Origin: an uncultured Granulosicoccaceae bacterium
GTDB lineage: Bacteria; Pseudomonadota; Gammaproteobacteria; Granulosicoccales; Granulosicoccaceae
Reading direction: 5' to 3'
Assembly (NCBI GenBank): GCA_937981955.1
Contig: CALJNA010000020.1
Span: 23,647-87,646, forward strand
Length of the DNA: 64,000 nt
Positions 1 to 7,624 of this stretch are shown piece by piece; position 1 is the stretch's first letter; each line of letters opens with the position of its first letter. Made by a program: the position numbers and the translations under genes. The notes beneath the pieces were generated by a model. That model did not search any database. It saw only the letters and a program-made list of their open reading frames with translations, and was not told the DNA's origin.

Positions 1-711
1 GCAAAAGAAAGAGTCAGTGCGGCTGACACAGCGACAGCAATCGCTGAAGGTTTTCGAGATCAGGGAAAGCATGCTTTGTTACTCGTTGATTCGGTAACCC
101 GATATGCCCGAGCTGTCAGAGAGCTTGGCTTGGCGGTTGGTGAACCAACGGTACGGCAGGGGTATACGCCGTCTGTGTTTGCTGAGCTACCGCGATTGTT
201 TGAACGCAGTGGCAACAGTCATCTGGGATGTATTACTGCGTTCTACACCGTCCTTAGTGATGACGAAACCGGACAGGATCCCATCTCTGAAGAAACGCGT
301 TCGATACTCGATGGCCATATCGTGCTCTCGCGTGCGTTAGGTGAAAAAGGGCACTTCCCGGCCATTGATGTGCTGGCCAGTCAAAGTCGATTATTCGGAC
401 ATCTTGCATCGTCGAAGCAGCAGAGCGCTGCTTTAGTGATCAGGTCATTGCTGGCAAAGTTCAATGATGTCGAATTTTTGTTGCAGTTGGGAGAGTATCA
501 AAGCGGTTCTGATGCGTTGGCCGACGCTGCAATTGCGTTAATGCCCGATATTGAAAACCTGCTAAAACAGTCCGTTCAAGACACCAGCGCTTTTGATGAC
601 ACGTTGTCGCAACTGCAGTCTATCGCTGAACGAGCCAGTATGACACTAGACCCCCATGCCCATTGTGTGGCCGAAGCGATCGAACCTGCATCGGAGCAAC
701 TTGACTCATGA
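1..711 (+). CDS. sctN: Type III secretion ATPase SctN, C-terminal part
   Basis: This is the export ATPase of a type III secretion system, a cytoplasmic F1-beta-like hexamer that unfolds substrates at the base of the machine. The reading frame is open from base 1, so the start and the Walker A region lie outside the window. Visible family hallmarks are ADTATAIAEGFRDQGKH, LLLVDSVTRYARAVRELGLA (Walker B strand with the following helix) and GEPTVRQGYTPSVFAELPRL, followed by a C-terminal helical domain. The first seven residues upstream of the Walker B strand match the family without a break. The stop overlaps the next gene by four bases (ATGA). A flagellar FliI is the alternative, but the downstream SctO-to-SctT order and the absence of flagellar genes favour a non-flagellar system. 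Confidence 0.93.
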   Translation, partial: AKERVSAADTATAIAEGFRDQGKHALLLVDSVTRYARAVRELGLAVGEPTVRQGYTPSVFAELPRLFERSGNSHLGCITAFYTVLSDDETGQDPISEETRSILDGHIVLSRALGEKGHFPAIDVLASQSRLFGHLASSKQQSAALVIRSLLAKFNDVEFLLQLGEYQSGSDALADAAIALMPDIENLLKQSVQDTSAFDDTLSQLQSIAERASMTLDPHAHCVAEAIEPASEQLDS

Positions 712-1199
712 AGGTGCAGCGAACAGACCAGCTGGCAAAAATGCGTACCCTCTACGAGCTTCGTGAACGCAGAGCGCATGCAAAAGTCCTTGAACAGCAA
801 AAAAAGGTTCGTATACTCGAATTAAAGTTCAAGGAAATAGATGCGTGTGTAGATGAATTTATTACCCGGCTGCGCGTACTGGATGATAGACGAATTAAAT
901 GCCAGTTCATTACTGTGTCCATGTTGCAAGAGGAAGCAGCCACCCGGTTAATGGTTGAAAGAGATTTACGCAAGGAGCGTTTATATTTACAAACTGCAAA
1001 GAAAGATGTTAGCGAAGCACTGGACGTTTTAACGGTTCTGCGCAAGCAATGGCGGCACTGCTCCGCCCGTCTGGAAGCGTTAACGCGGATTGAGCAGAAT
1101 CAATATGCCGTGGATGCCCGCACTGCACTACAACGTCTTGAACGTGAACATGATGATCTTGCCTTCATTGCCCACGGCGAGGTAAATCAACATGGATAA
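708..1199 (+). CDS. sctO: Type III secretion stalk protein SctO (YscO/FliJ-like)
   Basis: A 163-residue protein that is almost entirely charged helix (for example MRTLYELRERRAHAKVLEQQ near residues 10-30), as expected for the SctO/YscO/FliJ coiled-coil stalk that sits in the ATPase hexamer and couples it to the export gate. Sequence identity in this family is very low, so the call rests on size, coiled-coil composition and its position directly after sctN. The ATG overlaps the sctN stop (ATGA), which implies translational coupling. The next gene starts eight bases before its stop. Confidence 0.75.
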   Translation: MKVQRTDQLAKMRTLYELRERRAHAKVLEQQKKVRILELKFKEIDACVDEFITRLRVLDDRRIKCQFITVSMLQEEAATRLMVERDLRKERLYLQTAKKDVSEALDVLTVLRKQWRHCSARLEALTRIEQNQYAVDARTALQRLEREHDDLAFIAHGEVNQHG

Positions 1200-1932
1200 A
1201 CGCATAGCACCCGAACCACCAGTACCATTGCAAGAGATTCGAAGCGAAAACGTTGAACTAAAAGTGCAACAAGGCGTACACAAAGAAGCCTTCGACTTCG
1301 CTTTACAACAGGCAGAGCATCGAAGGACCATGAGCAACACAGACCGCCTGGTCACAGCAGGGAAACAGCAGGCTGAAATCGTACAAGCATTGATCGCGAA
1401 CAACTCTTTGAACAGCAATGCGTGTCAACGATTGAATACATTGTCTCTGGCATCGGCATTTCATCGCTTGCAGAGTAGCGAAAAGGAGAAGCAAGCAGAA
1501 CGATCAGAGCAGTCATCCGATTTTTTACGTGCCGATTTTACTGACTTTAAATCCTCGGCTACGTCTATTGAGCACAAAATGCAAACGTGCTCAAACCGTC
1601 GGTTAAGTACAGACTCCTTATTGCTGCTACGCGAAAAAATTAACATAACAAATTTAGGTCATGGCGAAACTATCTCAATAGAACTGGTTGATGACCCAAG
1701 CGGTGTGGTAGAAATAAAAATCACCAAAGGTTTGAACAACAGTTGGACTATTCTGCTATCCGTTCAATCTGACAGTTCCTATAGTGCGATTGATGAAGCG
1801 GTCTTGTCGAAAGACCTGAAAGATTATTTGTGCCAATGCGCGATACTGGTCAATGACGTATCCATTGGCTTGATCGCTTCCCAAGAACATTCCGCTGGCA
1901 ACTCTTTATCGCAGGGTGGTCATGGACGTTAG
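1192..1932 (+). CDS. Probable type III secretion SctP-like protein (substrate-switch/needle-length family)
   Basis: A 246-residue protein in the place where sctP is normally found, between sctO and sctQ. The first 140 residues are polar, probably disordered or helical and of low complexity. The last 90 residues form a compact domain around ISIELVDDPSGVVEIKITKG, which resembles the strand pattern of the T3S4/FliK C-terminal domain that signals the switch from needle to effector export. The similarity is weak and the protein is short for a ruler, so the function is inferred mainly from gene order. It overlaps both neighbours, which places it within the operon. Confidence 0.5.
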   Translation: MDKRIAPEPPVPLQEIRSENVELKVQQGVHKEAFDFALQQAEHRRTMSNTDRLVTAGKQQAEIVQALIANNSLNSNACQRLNTLSLASAFHRLQSSEKEKQAERSEQSSDFLRADFTDFKSSATSIEHKMQTCSNRRLSTDSLLLLREKINITNLGHGETISIELVDDPSGVVEIKITKGLNNSWTILLSVQSDSSYSAIDEAVLSKDLKDYLCQCAILVNDVSIGLIASQEHSAGNSLSQGGHGR

Positions 1933-3052
1933 TACAACAATCGCATCGGCCGCTGATGATCAGGCTGTCCACTGTCGCACCTGCTATAAAGAGTTACTGG
2001 AAGCGATAGCATCGGTAAAAAGTGCTTTTATTGTCATTTGCCTGCGCACTGATACAACACTTTTAATGAGCGAAAGCATGCGCTCTTTATTAACTCTACA
2101 ACCGGGCTCCATCCACTGGCGTTCTGACATGGCCAATGATTCTGAACTAGTGGCTGCTTGTGAACGGGCAATAGTCTCCAGTGAAACTGACTGGGTTGCT
2201 GAAATTGAAGTCGCGAAAAGCAAACGTTCCGTGCACTTTACCAAATATCAGAACGGGCAGTTGGTCGTGACTGTTCATGCCGAACCTTCGGTTGCCGAAA
2301 ATCTGCATGAGTACATGCAAGCACGCGACAATCTGTTCTCGACATCCAGAACTATTTCAGTCAGCGAAATGGCGACAACACTTGCCCACGAATTGAATAC
2401 TCCGATTGGCACGATCAGCAATATTCTCAACGGCGTCAAAATGAGGCTGAAGAATCCGGATGCGCAGATAGGCACGATCGATAGTGCGTTGGACCGCGCT
2501 TTGGATCAAACGCGATTCAGTCAGAACATTATCAGCCGGATTCGGGATTTCACGCAATCGCGCAGGCCCAAGCCGGACGTGTTGGATACCCGGTTGCAGC
2601 TTAAAGAGGCAATTGAATTACTCGACTGGTTGTTGAAACACAACCATTGCCAGGTGCAAATAATTGTCCCTGATGAGCCTCTATACATCAGCGGTGATGC
2701 AACCATGCTGCAGCAAGTGTTTATAAATCTTATCCGCAATGCAGTTGATGCTATGTACCAACAGAACAAGGAAAGACGCAAGCTTAAAGTTAGCGCAGAA
2801 AACATCGAAGGAAAGATCACCGTATCCATTACAGACACCGGTCACGGACTGGGCAGCGGTGACAAGCTGTTCGTGCCTTTTGCAACAACCAAGTCTGGTG
2901 GCATGGGTGTGGGCTTGAATATTTGCCGATCGTTTATTGAATTACATCAAGGGCGGCTATGGCTATCGCCTAATGAACAGGAAGGGTGTACATGTTTTGT
3001 TGAGCTTCCCGAAGCTTCACAAGACGCAATACAAAAGAAGGGTTTTGTATGA
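1922..3052 (+). CDS. Soluble sensor histidine kinase embedded in the T3SS operon
   Basis: A cytoplasmic histidine kinase of about 376 residues with no membrane segment. Residues 10-130 form a PAS-like sensor region. A HisKA domain carries the H-box LAHELNTPIG with His156 as phospho-acceptor, and a HATPase_c domain carries the N-box (INLIRNAVDAM) and G-boxes (DTGHGLG, GGMGVGLNIC). ATG at 1922 is preferred over GTG at 1916 because AGGG lies six to nine bases upstream. The start lies inside the end of the sctP-like gene and the stop overlaps the following regulator gene (ATGA), so the pair is translated with the T3SS operon. The architecture resembles FixL/NtrB kinases. Its signal is unknown, but a cytoplasmic cue is likely because there is no transmembrane part. 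Confidence 0.88.
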   Translation: MDVSTTIASAADDQAVHCRTCYKELLEAIASVKSAFIVICLRTDTTLLMSESMRSLLTLQPGSIHWRSDMANDSELVAACERAIVSSETDWVAEIEVAKSKRSVHFTKYQNGQLVVTVHAEPSVAENLHEYMQARDNLFSTSRTISVSEMATTLAHELNTPIGTISNILNGVKMRLKNPDAQIGTIDSALDRALDQTRFSQNIISRIRDFTQSRRPKPDVLDTRLQLKEAIELLDWLLKHNHCQVQIIVPDEPLYISGDATMLQQVFINLIRNAVDAMYQQNKERRKLKVSAENIEGKITVSITDTGHGLGSGDKLFVPFATTKSGGMGVGLNICRSFIELHQGRLWLSPNEQEGCTCFVELPEASQDAIQKKGFV

Positions 3053-3693
3053 GTAAGAAAAAGGCGTTGGTAAAGACAGTCTACGTCCTTGATGACAATG
3101 ACGAATTCAGGAAGTCAACGGTTTGGTTGCTTGAAGGTATGGGATTTAAAGTGATTGACTTTGGGTTGCCGGAACCAGCCATTGAGGCATTTGAACAAGT
3201 CCCGGAAGACACTCAAGCGTGCCTGCTACTTGATATTCGCATGCCTGCCATGAGTGGGTTGGATGTGCACGATGTGATGAACCACAGAGGGATTGCACTA
3301 CCGGTCATATACATGACAGCACACGGTGATGTGCCGGTAGCGGTAACAGCTATGTCGAAAGGCGCTTTAACGTTTTTGGAAAAGCCACTGGATTCTGCAA
3401 GCTTGAAAAGAGCGTTAGACACAGCATTTTCCAACAGCGTTCAACTGCGCAGGCGCGGTCGTGGCAACAACGAAGAATACACAGAAACCCGAGAGAGACT
3501 AGGTACGTTAACGCCACGGGAATCGCAAATACTGCAATGCATCCTGGCTGATCAAAGTAATCAGGAAATTGCCGACGAATTGATTATCAGTATAAAAACC
3601 GTAGAACTCTATCGATCGAAAATGATGAGTAAGCTTAAAGCAAAGAACGCAGCTCACCTTGTCAGAATGGTTATGGCCTGTGAACCGGCATAG
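3049..3693 (+). CDS. FixJ/NarL-type response regulator
   Basis: A 214-residue transcription regulator. The N-terminal receiver domain starts VYVLDDNDEF (acidic pocket) and has Asp62 in LLDIRMPAMSG as the phosphorylation site, MTAHGD for the conserved Thr and EKPLD for the conserved Lys. The C-terminal LuxR/GerE helix-turn-helix spans TPRESQILQCILADQSNQEI to the end. The ATG overlaps the kinase stop, so the two form a classic cotranscribed pair. It probably controls the secretion operon or effector genes, but no target site was identified. The sctQ reading frame begins around its stop codon. Confidence 0.92.
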   Translation: MSKKKALVKTVYVLDDNDEFRKSTVWLLEGMGFKVIDFGLPEPAIEAFEQVPEDTQACLLLDIRMPAMSGLDVHDVMNHRGIALPVIYMTAHGDVPVAVTAMSKGALTFLEKPLDSASLKRALDTAFSNSVQLRRRGRGNNEEYTETRERLGTLTPRESQILQCILADQSNQEIADELIISIKTVELYRSKMMSKLKAKNAAHLVRMVMACEPA

Positions 3694-3700
3694 TCAGTAT

Positions 3701-4663
3701 ATGCCGGCTGTAGCGCCGGCCGGATACAAGCGATACTTGTACAGCGCTTCTTATATCGCAACTTTTCCTGATGGCTCTGTCACCGACTTTGATGATGTTT
3801 GTCAATCATTGACGCTATGCATTGACTATGCGATTGGTGGCAAGGGTGGGGACGCTGCAGAACAGCTTTGTAATGATACGGCTTCAAACTCGTTCCAGTC
3901 GGCCATTGCGTTGGCAGAACAAGACCCGTTGTTGCAATGTGTATCCAGCTGGCTTAATCAGGATTTTGACTGGCAACCTGTGCCTGCCAGTGATTCTCAA
4001 GAACTCGAACCGGATTTGATGCCGGAAATTACCCCGGACATAACCCCGGATATCACTCTGCGCAGCACGAAAAGTACCAGGCATAGAATCGGACTTTCGT
4101 TTCACGAAAACATTGATCGCTTGCCAACCTTCCCGGCAGAGTATGGTGAGATTGTTGAACTCCAGAAACATAAACAAACGGTGTCGCTGTGTCTCGCTAG
4201 CCTGCAATTGTCCGATGCCGATGTGCAACGGCTGAAACCCGGTAGTTTAGTACTGCTGCCAGAATCATTTAAAGATCAATGTGAAGTCGAATTGTTTGCA
4301 TCACCATCTGGTACTCACGTGGCACTGGCCAAGCTCGATCATCGCAATAACAATCTGCGCTTTGCCGATGATGCCATGCAACCCACACAGAGTGCACCTG
4401 TCGAAACAGGCAGTGTTACTCGCGTAATACTTCAGCAACCTGTCTCGATCGATGTGTCTCGGCTTTCAGAATCACATAATGCCAAACGCTCTGCTCGCTC
4501 CGGAAACGCGGATGCGTTGGTGCAAACAGTGGTATCGCTGCCCGTTATGGATGGCCAGGCTGTACTTGTTCAGCAACATCATCCGGATGGGGCTGAAACA
4601 TACGGTGCAAGCCTTTTGAGAATCGGATCAGGGCTCGCTGCTGTGTTAAGCGCTTCGGACTAA
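3701..4663 (+). CDS. sctQ: Type III secretion C-ring/sorting-platform protein SctQ
   Basis: About 320 residues. The last 70 residues (LVQTVVSLPVMDGQAVLV to GSGLAAVLSASD) are a SpoA domain as in SctQ/FliN, which builds the cytoplasmic sorting platform. The middle part (DRLPTFPAEYGEI, LSDADVQRLKPGSLVLLPES) fits the first SpoA-like region. The start is uncertain: ATG 3701, GTG 3680 and TTG 3659 are all in frame and none has a good ribosome site; the two earlier starts overlap the regulator gene. A short PEITPDITPDIT repeat sits near residue 110. It lies 24 bases before sctR. Confidence 0.82.
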   Translation: MPAVAPAGYKRYLYSASYIATFPDGSVTDFDDVCQSLTLCIDYAIGGKGGDAAEQLCNDTASNSFQSAIALAEQDPLLQCVSSWLNQDFDWQPVPASDSQELEPDLMPEITPDITPDITLRSTKSTRHRIGLSFHENIDRLPTFPAEYGEIVELQKHKQTVSLCLASLQLSDADVQRLKPGSLVLLPESFKDQCEVELFASPSGTHVALAKLDHRNNNLRFADDAMQPTQSAPVETGSVTRVILQQPVSIDVSRLSESHNAKRSARSGNADALVQTVVSLPVMDGQAVLVQQHHPDGAETYGASLLRIGSGLAAVLSASD

Positions 4664-4687
4664 CGGATTAGACTGACGAATACGGTT

Positions 4688-5341
4688 ATGGATCTGACTG
4701 CCTTCTCACCATCATCGGCTCTGCTGACGGTTATTTTTCTGACGCTGGCACCATTTGTTGCGGTGATGATTACCTCATTTACCAAGATTGTTGTGGTGTT
4801 GAGTTTGCTCCGAAATGCATTGGGCGTTCAGCAGGTACCGCCCAACATTGTATTGAACGGGTTGGCCATTATCCTCACCATCTATGTGATGTATCCGGTT
4901 GGACAGCAGATTAATCGTAATCTGGACGGACAGGAGAATATCACCGAGAGTACAGAAGCCATGATGGCCGCAGCGGATGCTGCGAAAGAACCTTTAAGGG
5001 CGTTTCTGATCAAGCATTCAGATGAACGAGAGCGTCGGTTCTTTCTGGATACGATAAGTCGCATGTCTACTGACGATCAACCGGTATCGGTTACGGCAAC
5101 CGATTTCATTATTATTATCCCGGCATTCACGATCAGTGAGCTCACTACCGCCTTTCAAATCGGCTTTCTTATATTCCTGCCGTTTATAGTGATCGACCTT
5201 GTTATTGCCAACATATTAATGGCGATGGGCATGATGATGCTGTCGCCTACTGTGGTATCACTGCCTTTTAAGCTTTTACTGTTTGTACTGATTGAAGGCT
5301 GGGCGAAGCTTGCACACGGTTTGGTGCTGTCTTACTTGTGA
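4688..5341 (+). CDS. sctR: Type III secretion export gate protein SctR
   Basis: A 217-residue inner-membrane protein of the SctRST export gate. It has the family pattern of two N-terminal membrane helices around LAPFVAVMITSFTKIVVVLS, the conserved NALGVQQVPPNIVLNGLAI, a cytoplasmic loop, and two C-terminal helices (FQIGFLIFLPFIVIDLVIAN, MMLSPTVVSLPFKLLLFVL). Length and motifs match the YscR/FliP family closely. The N-terminus has no FliP-type signal peptide, which supports the secretion-system branch. Its stop overlaps an upstream candidate GTG start of sctS. Confidence 0.96.
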   Translation: MDLTAFSPSSALLTVIFLTLAPFVAVMITSFTKIVVVLSLLRNALGVQQVPPNIVLNGLAIILTIYVMYPVGQQINRNLDGQENITESTEAMMAAADAAKEPLRAFLIKHSDERERRFFLDTISRMSTDDQPVSVTATDFIIIIPAFTISELTTAFQIGFLIFLPFIVIDLVIANILMAMGMMMLSPTVVSLPFKLLLFVLIEGWAKLAHGLVLSYL

Positions 5342-5376
5342 ATCTACTTTATCTAAAACACGGGTTCAGTGCCTTG

Positions 5377-5646
5377 ATGGCATCAGATGTGGTCAATCTG
5401 ACCCAGGAGGCTTTGTGGATGATTGTTGTGCTGGCTGGTCCACCCGTTCTGGTGGCTGCACTGGTCGGCATTCTAATCGCATTTTTTCAGGCAGCTACTC
5501 AGCTGCAGGAACAAACATTTCAGTACGCCGCGAAGTTCTTCGCCATTATGCTAACCATATTCTTAATGGCATCGTTAATGGGTGGCACCCTGTATCGATT
5601 TTCCGATCGAATCTTTTCAGAGTTCCCGGCCATGGTCGGATCATGA
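5377..5646 (+). CDS. sctS: Type III secretion export gate protein SctS
   Basis: A small membrane protein with two hydrophobic helices and the family signature ALWMIVVLAGPPVLVAALVG followed by FFQAATQLQEQTFQYAAK. With the ATG at 5377 it is 89 residues, the normal SctS length. A GTG at 5338 that overlaps the sctR stop would add 13 residues and would give direct translational coupling, so the start is not settled. SctS joins SctR and SctT in the helical export gate. Confidence 0.94.
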   Translation: MASDVVNLTQEALWMIVVLAGPPVLVAALVGILIAFFQAATQLQEQTFQYAAKFFAIMLTIFLMASLMGGTLYRFSDRIFSEFPAMVGS

Positions 5647-5707
5647 AGAGCGTCATTAGTCGAATAGCGGTTCGGAGCGATCGCATCGATGTACAAGTGG
5701 TTTAACA

Positions 5708-6505
5708 ATGGAACCGTCTGAACTTTTTGCGCTATTAGGTGAGAACGTTCTGGTTCTGTCGTTGTCAGCGCTACGCATATCCATTGCTTTTACCTTGCTG
5801 CCATTGTTTAACCGTGATGGAATCCCACCATTGGTTCGTAATACGATGTTTGTGGCGCTTGCACTGATTAGTATTGTGGTTCAGCCCTCTGCCGCGTTTG
5901 GGTCGTTTGATACTGCAACGTGGATTAACCTGTTTTTAAAAGAGGCGTTTATTGGTTTTGCGCTTGGTGTTTTTTTCGGCCTGTTTCTTTGGGCGTTTGA
6001 AGCAGCTGGTGTCATCGTCGATATGCAAATCGGAGCCTCGTTTGCTTTGTATTTTGACCCGATTGTTGGCAATGAGGTTACTTTGCTCGGTTCGTTTCTG
6101 AGCCGCTGGGCAAGCTACTTGTTTCTGGCTTCGGGTGGTTTGCTCATTTTAACCGGTGCATTGATAGAGAGTTTCGCAATGTGGCCACTTGCTGAACCCA
6201 TAACCAGTTTCAAGTCAGCCTCGGTTCGTTTGTTTGAAGCTGAGTATTCTCGCTTTATGCATCTTGCAATGCGCATTGCCGGGCCGGTTATCGTGGTCGT
6301 GTTTATTATTGATATGTGTATGGGGCTCATTAACCGCTACGCCCAGCAATTCAATGTGTTCTTTCTTTCGATGTCACTCAAATCGATCGCAGCGATTTTG
6401 ATGATTCTGATTCTGCTGCCTTTTCTGGTTGATACTTTAATAGATGAAATGCAAAATGCCAGTGCTATCTGGGCTCCGTACTTGAGTAACATTTTGTCGG
6501 GGTAG
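5708..6505 (+). CDS. sctT: Type III secretion export gate protein SctT
   Basis: A 265-residue polytopic membrane protein with the SctT/FliR pattern: an N-terminal region ALRISIAFTLLPLFNRDGIP, then FLKEAFIGFALGVFFGLFLW and AAGVIVDMQIGASFALYFDP, and a C-terminal AMRIAGPVIVVVFIIDMCMG. It caps the export gate with SctR and SctS. It follows sctS after about 60 bases. It ends the plus-strand operon: the next gene on the right points towards it, and sctU, which often follows sctT, is not in this window. Confidence 0.95.
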   Translation: MEPSELFALLGENVLVLSLSALRISIAFTLLPLFNRDGIPPLVRNTMFVALALISIVVQPSAAFGSFDTATWINLFLKEAFIGFALGVFFGLFLWAFEAAGVIVDMQIGASFALYFDPIVGNEVTLLGSFLSRWASYLFLASGGLLILTGALIESFAMWPLAEPITSFKSASVRLFEAEYSRFMHLAMRIAGPVIVVVFIIDMCMGLINRYAQQFNVFFLSMSLKSIAAILMILILLPFLVDTLIDEMQNASAIWAPYLSNILSG

Positions 6506-6531
6506 TTGGAAAAAAGTCGAGAGCAATCAAC

Positions 6532-6568
6532 GCTACGATATTGAGGCTACGAAATAAAGCTACGAAAT
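6532..6568 (+). repeat. Three near-identical 10-base direct repeats between convergent genes
   Basis: GCTACGATAT (6532-6541), GCTACGAAAT (6546-6555) and GCTACGAAAT (6559-6568) lie in tandem with 4- and 3-base gaps in the 68-base spacer between sctT and the convergent gene. No hairpin with a T-run is obvious here. Confidence 0.7.
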
Positions 6569-6573
6569 CGACC

Positions 6574-7236
6574 CTATGGAAGGTGATCCAGCGGTCCTTT
6601 GGAAATGGTATTTAACAGGCTTTCCGATTGCAGTGAAGAGACGAAGGCATCAGCAGCATCTTTTATGCTGTCACTGTGTTGCCATACTTCGATGAGTTCC
6701 TGTAAACCCTGCCGCGTTGTGTTCGACAGCGCGCCGCTCATTGGGTCATCAATGTCGCCTTGCAGTTTTTGGCAATAGAAACTTTTGGCTGTATTGTCAC
6801 TTGCGACCAATCTGAGCAGGCTGCTCATGATTTGCGAGAATTGCTGGAGGCTTAAAGGTTGTGCGTTACCTCCCTGGGCATACCATGCGCAGACATATTC
6901 AATTGGACCAAGCACACGGGTTTGACCAAACGCACTATCGCCAGTAAGGGATCCTGAACCCCACGCAGAAAGTTTCCCCGATGGTAAACGCCCTGTTCGA
7001 ATGCACTCAACTAAAGTATGGGCAATCTTCTGTTTCGATTTTTCGTCGCCAAACTGTTCGAGTGTGTACAGAATTTGCAAAAATGCAGGGTAGAGCTGAT
7101 CGCCCAGTTTTGCACACATGCCTTCGAGCAGTCGTATTTGATCTTCTTTATTATTAAGTGCGTGTAAACCGTTGATTAGATCTTGGGCAGCGCTGTGCCA
7201 GTCGGGGTTTTCATTGAGTCTGAAGGGGGAAGTCAC
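6574..7236 (-). CDS. Unrecognised cytoplasmic protein next to the T3SS operon
   Basis: A 220-residue, mainly helical, soluble protein with no signal peptide or membrane segment. I do not recognise the family. It starts at GTG 7236 with AAGG a few bases upstream and lies 11 bases after a small gene on the same strand, so the two form a small operon that points towards sctT. The middle holds a Gly/Ser-rich stretch (SAWGSGSLTGDSAFG) followed by RVLGPIEYVCAWYAQGG. The context suggests a T3SS accessory protein, chaperone, regulator or substrate, but the sequence alone does not show which. Confidence 0.6.
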   Translation of the reverse strand: MTSPFRLNENPDWHSAAQDLINGLHALNNKEDQIRLLEGMCAKLGDQLYPAFLQILYTLEQFGDEKSKQKIAHTLVECIRTGRLPSGKLSAWGSGSLTGDSAFGQTRVLGPIEYVCAWYAQGGNAQPLSLQQFSQIMSSLLRLVASDNTAKSFYCQKLQGDIDDPMSGALSNTTRQGLQELIEVWQHSDSIKDAADAFVSSLQSESLLNTISKGPLDHLP

Positions 7237-7247
7237 AACCTTGGAAC

Positions 7248-7496
7248 TTATGCGCCTAAATGGCTCAATATGCGATTCGCAATAGCATCTATTCCTAATG
7301 CTGCGGTAATGCCATTTGGCATGACGTTACTAAACGAAATAGGAGTTCTACTACCCGTGTTTTCAGACAAAAACCAGTGGTAGTTTTGGCTGTCATTCGG
7401 TATGTTTAAGGCTGATGTGTTTGGTGCGTTTGATCCGATTGTTCTCGAACCAACCGAACCTGCCAGAGACGGATTTTTATCGATCGGTGAAGCCAT
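7248..7496 (-). CDS. Unrecognised 82-residue protein, possible T3SS accessory or substrate
   Basis: A small protein with a polar Ser/Asn/Gly-rich N-terminal half and an amphipathic C-terminal helix (NGITAALGIDAIANRILSHL). There is no signal peptide. The ATG is preceded by AGGA about 10 bases upstream. Its size and its helical end would fit a small secreted T3SS component, but it lacks the recognisable motifs of needle or inner-rod subunits. It heads a two-gene unit with the 220-residue protein and is divergent from the OmpA-domain lipoprotein gene. Confidence 0.5.
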   Translation of the reverse strand: MASPIDKNPSLAGSVGSRTIGSNAPNTSALNIPNDSQNYHWFLSENTGSRTPISFSNVMPNGITAALGIDAIANRILSHLGA

Positions 7497-7581
7497 GGAA
7501 GTTCCTGTATTCCCAGACGAAAGTATAGCTTGCCACGTCAGCTGAAACCACAGTATAAACCCTAGTTATTCGATTTTTTGA

Positions 7582-7600
7582 CTGGTCAGTTTGACCAGTA
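7582..7600. promoter_or_regulatory. Perfect 8-base palindrome, probable operator
   Basis: ACTGGTCA-GTT-TGACCAGT, two perfect 8-base arms around 3 bases, lies 25 bases upstream of the OmpA-domain lipoprotein start and in the divergent region before the two-gene minus-strand unit. There is no T-run, so it is more likely a regulator binding site than a terminator. The arms contain the RutR half-site TGACCA, but in the opposite arrangement from the canonical RutR box, so the binder is unknown. Confidence 0.6.
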
Positions 7601-7624
7601 GTTATCCATTAGAGGTGAAAGGAA

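Noticed and set aside
7582..7600. Palindrome considered as a canonical RutR box.
   Set aside because: The half-sites are in the reverse order and have three bases between them, unlike TTGACCA-NN-TGGTCAA.
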